Below, in pieces: positions 56,101-64,000 of a stretch of 64,000 bases of DNA. Made by a program: the position numbers and the translations under genes. Location of the stretch: positions 35,423 to 99,422 of the forward strand of contig RQOL01000612.1 of NCBI GenBank assembly GCA_013076295.1. The letters are read 5' to 3'. The notes beneath the pieces were generated by a model, which saw nothing but the letters and a program-made list of their open reading frames with translations, was not told the origin of the DNA and ran no database searches. The stretch's first letter is position 1; every line of letters begins with the position of its first letter. This DNA is from Sanderia malayensis. Lineage: Eukaryota > Cnidaria > Scyphozoa > Semaeostomeae > Pelagiidae.

Positions 56101-58350
56101 GTTTTCCGTGCCAGGGGGAGATGTCCCGAGCTTCTATGCGTACTAAACCATCAAGTCGAACAAAACGTGTTGTGCCATGCGACCCCCTGGCTAAAGGCAT
56201 TTGAAATCACGTCATGATTCTGGAAAGGTCGATCGTGCATTGTTTACCGTTTTCGAAACAATGAATCCCTGTTGCGTTTGACACCAATCCGACAGCGTCT
56301 TTTGTTACTGTGGCCTTTGACGAGGAAGTTGCTTCCTTCCTTGAGCAACCGTGCAGTACATGTCCATTTTCGAATTTGGGACTGGGCAAACCGAATGAAA
56401 TTATTTCGTTTTGTGGATGCGTTTTACTTTTGCTGCCGTTTTACTCCAGATTCCAAACTAAAAGCTTCTCAAGATTTAACTGGTAAGTGGCTAAGTTGTT
56501 TCTATTTGCCTCTACTAAACTCCTCTGTATCCTTCTTATTTTCTTTTCGATTTATTCTGATCCGTAGTTAATAGAAGTTTCTACGCGATCTAAAATTCTA
56601 AATAATTCATTCCTTTACAAATCTTTTTTATGCTAAATGCAACACTAAAACCATAAATGATCAAGTTCTGATTTCCTAATAACAGATCTGGATGCTACGA
56701 TCTAAAGAACGAATTTCAGAAACGGCAATTTCGTGATTTCACTGAAACGAAGCCATTCAAAGCACATGCAGTTGTCTAAAAAGTTATTCTGCCCTTCCTT
56801 GCAATCAACTGGAATCTTACTTGAAACTTGCTATTCAGAACTGTTTCCCAAAGAACTTGACTGGTAAGTGGCTAAGTTTTTTCTATATTTTTCCCCTCAG
56901 TTGTATTTGTTTATACCAGCTCAGATTCCCTGATCAACAACTCGCTTTTCAAATTTCTCCAGCCGTGCAATAAATTTTCAAAATTTCACTCATATTCTCT
57001 ATAAATTGACTCTGATTTGTTTGAAACCGCTCTGATCCATCAATACTAAAATTCTAAATCGATTTTTGCAGATTTGGATGTGAAACTCTAACTGGCCAGA
57101 CTCAAAAACATCTATTTTCATATTGCATTGAAGCACGGCGTGCCGAAAAGCATGCAAATCCCCCGAAATGCTTTCTCCTTGGCATCCAGAGAATTACTGT
57201 TCATGACTGGCCAACCGAAGTCTACAGTAGTGGATTTCAATCACGTCATTTTCCTTCTGGATAACATAAACGTGTACTCAAGCTGGAAACAATTTTTTCA
57301 ACTTCACATGGATTCTCAACTGCAAACGTGCCCACCATTCAGTTGCAATTCAAAACGCCAAAGTTGTATATGTGGTCTGTGAAATATGTGAGTGAATCAA
57401 TTAAAAACTTTCATGATCTGCTCCATTTAAAACCCTTTTATATATATCATGAATTTTTGACTGCGTGTTTACATGCATCTAGCTTTGGGACACCCTAAAA
57501 TGTTCACAATGCGCTTTTGTATTGCTTTCATGAAATTTGTGTAGTTGTCAATATGTTTTTAGGAATTTGATCTGTTTTTTTAATATTGTATATTCTCTAA
57601 TCGAAATTTCGAATTAAATGGATCCAATTATGTTATGTTTTCTGATATACAATTAAATCACAACGATTCTCTCCGTTCGCTTTAAATCTACACGTTTCTG
57701 GCACACTCAGAAGTGCACGAACATTTGCATCGCGGAAAAAATGGACCTGGAACAACATTCGAATGGAATGCAACATTTGCACTTCCATGGGGGAAAAGAT
57801 GGAAATATGAGGATCAGAATCATTTCAAATAAAATCGTGGGAGAAAACATGGACCCAGAACAACCTTGGAATGAAAGTTGGGATCGCGCATCCCATGGAC
57901 CATGCTGTCGCATAATGGATGCAACTTTAAAGATTTGAATGATTTCAAATTAAATCGTGGGAGAAAACATGGACCTGCAACAACCTTCGAATGCGTATCG
58001 GAACTCGGGGATTCCATGAACCAAGTGGTCGGGGAATGGTTGCAACTATGACGACTTCAAGGATTTCAATTTAAGTCATCATGCACCTGGAACAACCTTG
58101 GAATGGAAATGGGGACTCGGGGATTCCATTGATCATATGGTGTGGAATGGATGGCAGTATGAGGACCTCAATGATTTCAAACACCTTTTTTTTCTTTGCG
58201 TGTCCGACCACTGATCTTATCGCAAATTAGGCAACTTTAATTATAACCGATTCCTTAACGTGTCCGCCGGCTGTTCTCATCCCAACTTAATCAACTTTAA
58301 TTAGAACGTATTGCTTAACGTGTCCGCCGTAGGATAGTTCTCTAATATAT
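53105..58350 (+). repeat. plus-strand array, units 3 and 4
   Basis: Unit 3 is about 53195-55815 and unit 4 about 55815-58345. Splice-type signals are kept in both: donors near 53888, 54269, 56481 and 56863, acceptors near 54091, 54473, 56685 and 57070. Unit 4 is the most diverged and the array ends at 58350 after a last tail copy (ACGTGTCCGCCGTAGGATAG). Unit starts here differ: unit 3 has the U6-like CTATATAATAAAATTGG, unit 4 does not. Confidence 0.8.
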
Positions 58351-59810
58351 AATCTATGTCGACACGTGACCAGGAGGTGCTCAACAATGGGCCATTGTCT
58401 CTGGAACAATCGCCATTGTCTTTTGAACAATCGACGTTCGACCAAACAATGGGATCAAAGGAATTTCGTTGTAATCAAAAAGGCTTTTTTCCTGGGGGTC
58501 AATAAGGGTTGAAATGGGTATAGAAATGTTCGCTGCATTGTGCTGATGAAAGTAAAGTATGTGGCTAATTTCTACTCCAAGCGGTTCGGGAGTTATGGCC
58601 CATTTTGTGTTCCGACTTTCTAGAAAGTTCCGAGGACGGAGTTAATGAGATGCAAAACGAGCAGGGAGAAGCACGTGTTTTTTTAGTTGAACGGGCGGCA
58701 ACTTGCTCGGGTTTAAGCTTGAATACGTGCTGGAAATCAATTGTAAAGACATGTCAATTGTTGTCAGGACCTGTGGAGACAATGTGTGGACAATTATTTC
58801 AAGGTATTTCCTTTATTTAATTGTTTTTGTCTGAAAATAGCACGAGTTTTGTTTTATTTAACCTCACGTTTTTCTTTCGGCTCGAGAGCCTAACCAAAAC
58901 ACGAAGGCAATTTTGATTTTCTTGGGTCGTTCTGGGCTGATTTTCTCCATTTAAACTTTCGATAACTGTTTATTTACACGATAACTAAAGTTATCTGGGG
59001 CTGTTTTCCTGATTTTCCTCTGTTTTTGGACAATTTTAGCCGAGTTTGGATTTTGCTGGAAAACACGAAATTTTCAAGCAACACGCGTGTGTTTTGGATT
59101 TGCGAAAATTAATTTTTAATCTGCCAAAACTTTGTTTCTTTCGATAAATGTTCGGAAAGCTATTAGCTTCATGTTGATATTTTCGTGGGGTGTGTAGGAC
59201 AAAAATTGGCCACGCTAATTGAATTTGAAAGTTGGTGAATCAAGTTTAAATTGCTATTTTGTGCAGGGGTTTGATTTCACGGCTATTTTTGATCAAGAAA
59301 ATCATGTCTTGAGCTTCAAAAATACCCAACTAAATTTGCAAAAAGCATTTCAAATGCACCCAATTACTTTCGATACTTATTCGACAAGGTATCAGCTTGA
59401 TGTTGGTGTAATTTGAGTTAAAATGGACAAATTTTGACTAAGCTAGGGGAACTTTTGTGTTTTTAAAGTTGGCTGATGAATAAATTTTTTCACAGCTTTT
59501 GTGTTGGGCTGCACTAAATACTCCCTTACAATTCAAAACAACATTGTTATGAAATGTGAATATTTTTATCGGATTCGCTGTTTTCTTAGCTACAGTTTGA
59601 TATATTTTTTATTAGAGATTGAGTTTAAATTTTCCAGAATTGATTCAATTTTTGAACGCAACTATTTTTTTCAAGCTTCACACTGAAGTTATCAACTTTC
59701 AGAAACGGCTTTCAGGGGGGCGGCGTGGGCGCGGGGCGGTCGCTTGCCAGGGGGAAGATTTGACCTCCCACCTTTACTTTATTTAGAAATGTTGTGTCGT
59801 AGTATCTATG
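58351..59810. other. no gene recognised
   Basis: Two copies of CCATTGTCT...GAACAATCG at 58391-58430. Short open frames (58605-58820, 59219-59416) match nothing I know. Could hold exons of an unknown gene. Confidence 0.35.
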
Positions 59811-59874
59811 GTAGGGTATGTATAGTAGGGTATGTATAGTAGGGTATGTATTGTAGGGTATGCATTGTAGGGTA
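59811..59874 (+). repeat. 14-bp tandem repeat GTAGGGTATGTATA
   Basis: Four and a half copies with small changes. Simple minisatellite. Confidence 0.9.
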
Positions 59875-60169
59875 ACTGGAGAGAGTTGGCAGTTTACAAA
59901 ACAAAACAAAAACAAGAACGGCACATGTCTTTCAAAATTACATTACAAAAGTAAACCACAGCCAGTGTACTCGTGCCAACACAAACTATATCGCTTTGCC
60001 TAAAGTCTAATCTGAAACAGGAAGAAGGCCTTTTCCTTTCAAGGAGCAAAAATGATCAATAAACTAACACATGAAATGAAGACCGAAACTGCAACTCTGC
60101 AATTTAAAAGACTCTGCAAAGATTTTAATTTGGAATTTTAACTTTTAGGTTCATGTATGTTGCTATTTT

Positions 60170-60292
60170 TGTCTCTTAATTTTTGTATATATTAGACAGG
60201 TCCTTGATTGATAACAGCACATTGTTGCTGAAGAAGCTTAGCCTGTATAAATATGATACTATTATTATTATTATTATTATTATTATTATCAT
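60170..60292 (+). repeat. retroelement-tail-like sequence with (ATT)n
   Basis: GACAGGTCCTTGATTGATAA, then AGCCTGTATAAATATGAT and a run of ATT. The same order (GACAGGACCTTTGTTGATA ... CTATATAAATATGACATATT ... ATT-rich) occurs at 29608-29710 and 42887-42995, suggesting a shared 3-prime tail of a non-LTR element. A second (ATT)n lies at 60433-60460. Confidence 0.5.
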
Positions 60293-61021
60293 TGCACAGA
60301 GATAGACTCAGGAAGAAAACAACATATCTTTGTTATTACTCGGAGTTTCACGCATTCATGCGAACATCAGACAACTGATTCTACTACACTGAGAAATTCT
60401 TATTTATTGGATTACTTGTTAGGGGCCTTACGTATTATTATTATTATTATTATTTTTATTATCAAAGTTCAACCTGAGGGGAGGTGGAACCTCCTGATTA
60501 TCAACAGCTACTTGCATAGCAGAAACAACGTTGTGCTCAAAATTGAATGGATTTCCCAGCTACTCCATTATATGCAGAATTCTGAAAGATAGTCTGTTTT
60601 GGGTGTTCCCATTGAAAACATTATCATGTACCCAACTAGCTGTGTTAAAAGGGATTAGATAAGTTGTCATGTGTGGCTGATTTGACTGCATACAAGTTTA
60701 GATGGGTTTTCATCAGAGTCCTTTCTATCCCTTGCAAGATAGTACCCTTAAAGGGTTTAAGCAGCCAAAAGTGACACATGTTTTTTGCTGAATTGGAGAG
60801 AATTTAGCGTGTTTAGAAGCATGCCACAAATAGAATTTCAAAATATCTTTTAGTTTTTGAGTTTTTCATCACCAAAGTAAACATATTAGACAACGTTTTG
60901 TAGAAACTGTGACAACACAGTGATGCACCATCCCAGACGCCCCTGCGAACCGCTGTAAAAAACAGGCTTGCCTGAGTGTTATTTTTAGAATGCTTGTTAA
61001 TAGCTACCTACTATTTAAATC

Positions 61022-61426
61022 TTGCGAAAATGGCAACAAAATCTACTATGCGAACCTAAATTTCATTGCCTTTTATGTTTTGCCAGGGGACTGAATGGAG
61101 AAAGTTGTGAAAACATTCAGTTTGTAGATAATGTCTCTCTTCAAAAGTTCCCGAACTTGTTTTCAAATCCGACACTGCATCGTGCTTGGGTGCAGTTTAT
61201 TGGGAGACACAGCGAGAACTAGCAGCTCACACCAACGTCTTTGCTGCGCTCAATACACTTTGAGGAATCTTGCTTTGCGGTCAATAAAGAAATTGCAAGA
61301 CACCTTGGCATAAGGATAAGTCTGAAACCAGACGCTATGCCCACGATTGATGTGACAATCAGCCCTAAAGAGTCTGCTGTTGTCAGACAACGAGATCACA
61401 GAATGTTATGTAGCAGTATGGACTAA
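61022..61426 (+). pseudogene. THAP zinc-finger domain remnant
   Basis: Plus-strand frame with the THAP pattern: FHCLLC, then LQKFPNLFSNPTLHRAWVQF, then LRSIHFEESCF. THAP is a C2CH DNA-binding finger found in transcription factors and P-type transposases. A TAG stop at 61220-61222 replaces the invariant tryptophan after SEN, and the usual Cys of LCSxHF is Arg, so the finger is dead. The frame is otherwise open to 61426. Likely derived from a P-like transposon or a duplicated THAP gene. Confidence 0.6.
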
Positions 61427-61559
61427 TAACCAGTGTAGACTAACTCCAGAAAATAACAACAACAACTGTGTGAATGCATTATAGATAGTTTTCACAAATT
61501 CAAGCATCAGGTACCCTAAACATGACAGTAGAGATGCTTGTATTACAACAAGAGCCACT

Positions 61560-61880
61560 TGGCCCCACGCATTCATCATATGTCATCACTACTGAATTTT
61601 TGGCAGTGTTCCTCCTGATACAAGACCCACCCATGAGCCACAATTCGTAGTTTTTCTGGGGATGCTGCTTCACTAATCAACAGGAAATCCAGGAAGTGAG
61701 CGAAGGCGAGCACCCCCGGATAGTCAATAACAAGTTCTGCTGAAGACTTCTTGCCATAGTCCTTTGCTTCTCCTGAAATGTAGTTCAGGAGGATTGCCGA
61801 ATATGCCTCTTGAATCTGCTAGTTTGATTTTGCAAGCTTGAGGGTATCCATGCCCATGCCCATGTCCATTTCAGATTATC
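61560..61880 (-). pseudogene. possible transposase fragment beside the THAP remnant
   Basis: The minus strand reads as protein-like text (ILLNYISGEAKDYGKKSSAE, LAFAHFLDFL) with one stop. I cannot assign it; it may belong to the same or another mobile element as the THAP piece. Confidence 0.25.
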
Positions 61881-62305
61881 TTTTCGTTTCAAGTGGTTTA
61901 ACTCCCAACACATCGGATGGTTTCTTTCTTTTGAGTGAAAGTGGTCTTTAACACCCAGACCTCAACATATATACTAAATTCGAACAGTGCCCTTATGACT
62001 GCTTGATTTAGATTAACACCAGTGTTGCATGCTTTCTCACTTTTCACCTTCTTGCACTCAGACAAGATTCCTGTGGCTCATCTCCATATGGTTGAATGTA
62101 AATTTCCATCTTAATCATATCATCGCTAGCAGTATCTGAGTACTTTTCTAAAACAGGTGTATATAGCGATAGAAACTTTGTTTTTGATTGATTGATTGAT
62201 TGACACCTTCATTGATTCCAATAGACTTTTCAAATCCCTCCCTGCATATTCAATCTGTCAATCTTTATTCAAAATAAGTTGATCTTTGAGTATACTAATC
62301 AAACA
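61881..62305. other. nothing recognised
   Basis: A TTGATTGATTGATTGA run at 62186-62203. No coding or repeat signal of note. Confidence 0.35.
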
Positions 62306-62309
62306 TTTG

Positions 62310-62500
62310 AGTGCTGTTGACGAGAGTCGTATGTTTTAGCCGTAGCCAGACGAGCCAACCCATTGTACTTGGGGTCGAGAGAAGCATGAGTGTTAGCGAA
62401 TGCAGCACACAACGTGCGCCAACCACATTAAGCTTTTTTCACTCGCCCGGCTCTGGGGAGGGAGCGAAGCGACCGACCCCCACTGGTTGTATGTTTCTTC
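62310..62500 (+). repeat. dispersed repeat copy
   Basis: Contains GAGCCAACCCATTGTACTTG, GAAGCATGAGTGTTAGCGAA and CGGCTCTGGGGAGGGAGCGA. Same family as 63120-63500 and 15430-15620. Confidence 0.55.
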
Positions 62501-63119
62501 TAGTAGTCCCATTTTAAAATGTTGGCTTTAAGCTGTCACTCTAGTTATCTTTATAGACCTATTTGCACCTCGTCTATCTTTATTACGCTTTTTTCAACCC
62601 ATTCTTGCTTCTGATAGATGCATTGTTGATATGTGCAAAACTGTCTTTATATAAGCACAAATCGAAAGAAATACAGTGAGACTGTGTATGCGTAATGGAC
62701 ATTTTTTTATCATTGCGCACCAGCAGGATATGACACGCCATTTCATCCATTGTTGTAATCATCGATGTTCCCCTTCTTCAAGCGAACAGTCATGCGTTTT
62801 TGGTTATCATGCAAATTTTTCTTCGGGTTGAACAGCAGGTACTTTTGGAGAAGACACGTGTTGTTGTTTTGCACACAAGGGATCAATAGGCGCCGTTCAA
62901 AGTGTTTTACAACCTGAATTATCTTGGTAGCGAGTTGCTAAGTGTTTGAGAGACCTCTGGAAAATTACAGCAGACAATTGAGAACACAGGTGATAGCTTT
63001 GTTTTTTTTTGAGTGAGATAGTTGTTGTTTTTGTAGCAGGCGACAGCCATTGTTGCTTCGGCATGCTTGCGACGCTTAGGCCTAATGTAAACAAGCCCAA
63101 AGCTTTAATAAACGCATTA

Positions 63120-63504
63120 TGATAAGGGGTTATCCGGGAAGCGGAGCGAGCCAAGCTGTTGTGAGAAGAGTAGGCAGAAGCATGAGCGTTACCAAGAGCA
63201 AATAGCGATTGACAGCGCAGCAAGCTAACCTATTCCATGCGGGGTTGAAAGGGGCACCAGCTTAAGCAAATGCAGTGTACGAGGTGCACCCTATCAGTTA
63301 ATGCTTCTCGAGAATCGATAGAGAGGCGAGCGGAGCAAGCTAACCCATTGTACGTGGGGTTGAAAGGGGCATGAGTGTGAGAGAATGCAGCGCACTAAGT
63401 CCACCCTGTCAGTCAATGCTTCTTGAAAAAGGAAGGACAGGCGAGCAGAGCGAGCTAACCCATTGTATGTGGGGTTGAAGGGGCATGAGCGTAAGCGAAT
63501 GCAT
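63120..63504 (+). repeat. ~125-bp tandem dispersed repeat (3 copies)
   Basis: Three successive copies of a unit with GCGAGCTAACCCATTGTA, GTGGGGTTGAAAGGGGCATG, GCGAATGCA, and CACCCTATCAGTCAATGCTT. It directly abuts the RT fragment at 63505. An inverted copy lies in the ZCCHC7 intron 11. Confidence 0.75.
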
Positions 63505-64000
63505 CACCAGCCATAGCACTTTCCTCCACACCCTATCGAACGCTTTTTTAAAGTCAATGAAGTTATGGTGTAATTCCATTTGGTGGTTACGGAACTTTTC
63601 TCCCAGTATTCTCGCATTTGTGATCTGTTCTACAGTACTCCGTCCACTCCTGAACCCAGCTTGTTCTTCTGCTAGTATCTCCTCAGCCTTAACTTTCAAT
63701 CTGTTGTTGATGATTTTCAGTAGGACTTTACTTGGGTGACTTATCAGGCTGATCGTACGGTAGTTAGAGCACTTTTTGAGGTCCATTTTTTAGCCAGAGG
63801 GATTATCAGTGATTTCGTCCATTGTTCTGGCCACTCTCCGTTCCTCCAAACTAGGTTGCAGATCCTGTACAAGATCTCAATTGTGTCTTCGCCGCCATTT
63901 TTTATTAGTTCCGATGGTATGTTGTCGAAACCGGCAGCTTTCCCGCTCTTCAGGGATTGTACCGCTGCTGCGACTTCTGATCTAAGAATGTGTGGTTCCT
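63505..64000 (-). pseudogene. non-LTR retrotransposon reverse transcriptase fragment
   Basis: Minus strand, running in from beyond the window. Visible RT blocks: SLKSGKAAGFDNIPSELIKN, WRNGEWPEQW, then after a one- or two-base frame change at an A-run near 63786-63795, CSNYRTISLISHPSKVLLKI, AEEQAGFRSGRSTVEQI and FIDFKKAFDRVW. It ends abruptly at 63505 against the tandem repeat, before the catalytic Asp-Asp box. Hence truncated and frame-broken. Clade not certain. Confidence 0.85.

Noticed and set aside
43727..58350. rDNA intergenic spacer or histone repeat
   Set aside because: No rRNA, 5S or histone sequence found in any unit.

Overview
The window is nuclear DNA from a eukaryote, most likely an invertebrate animal from an early branch such as a sponge or cnidarian. 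The evidence is split genes with short GT-AG introns, clear animal orthologues (HERC1, ZCCHC7), a U6 snRNA gene, and a dense load of animal-type transposable elements (BEL/Pao, Helitron, hAT and Tc1/mariner/pogo MITEs, non-LTR RT). The lineage is an inference; nothing in the sequence fixes the species. There are two 100-N scaffold gaps (4702-4801 and 32918-33017).

Layout. 1-4701: part of a tandem array of about 2.5-kb gene-like units, read on the minus strand. 4821-9776: the N-terminal exons of a HERC1-like ubiquitin ligase gene (minus strand), cut off by the first gap. 9777-13391: intergenic DNA with two halves of a tRNA-Tyr-like gene flanking a 942-bp fold-back element, and a pogo-type MITE. 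13392-21147: a complete 13-exon ZCCHC7-like gene (minus), 1,373 codons, with 21 copies of a decapeptide repeat. 21148-30430: a mosaic of duplications and mobile elements around a broken gene that joins a USP-type deubiquitinase domain to an Ulp1-type protease domain, with several copies of a small zinc-finger exon. 30431-30537: U6 snRNA. 30968-32506: an intronless 512-codon TcmP-family gene of bacterial type. 33018-34830: sparse exons and retroelement pieces. 34979-42855: a BEL/Pao LTR retrotransposon with an intact 1,760-codon ORF. Its left LTR is split by a 1.8-kb insertion that carries a broken C76-like cysteine protease. 42856-43726: a second copy of the U6 upstream region, in which the first 17 nt of U6 are fused to the tandem array. 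43727-58350: the same array as at 1-4701, now on the plus strand, interrupted by a complete Helitron (Rep-helicase 47035-52124) and its 33-bp minisatellite. 58351-64000: mostly unassigned sequence with microsatellites, a dead THAP domain, a dispersed repeat and a non-LTR RT fragment.

How it fits together. Only HERC1, ZCCHC7, U6 and perhaps TcmP look like host functions. The rest is a record of insertion and segmental duplication. One promoter/first-exon module (copies near 21100, 30000 and 43300) links the ZCCHC7 gene, the U6 gene and the start of the plus-strand array. The most unusual items are the U6/array fusion, the repeated spliced units, the TcmP gene, the USP-Ulp1 fusion, and the tRNA halves in circularly permuted order.
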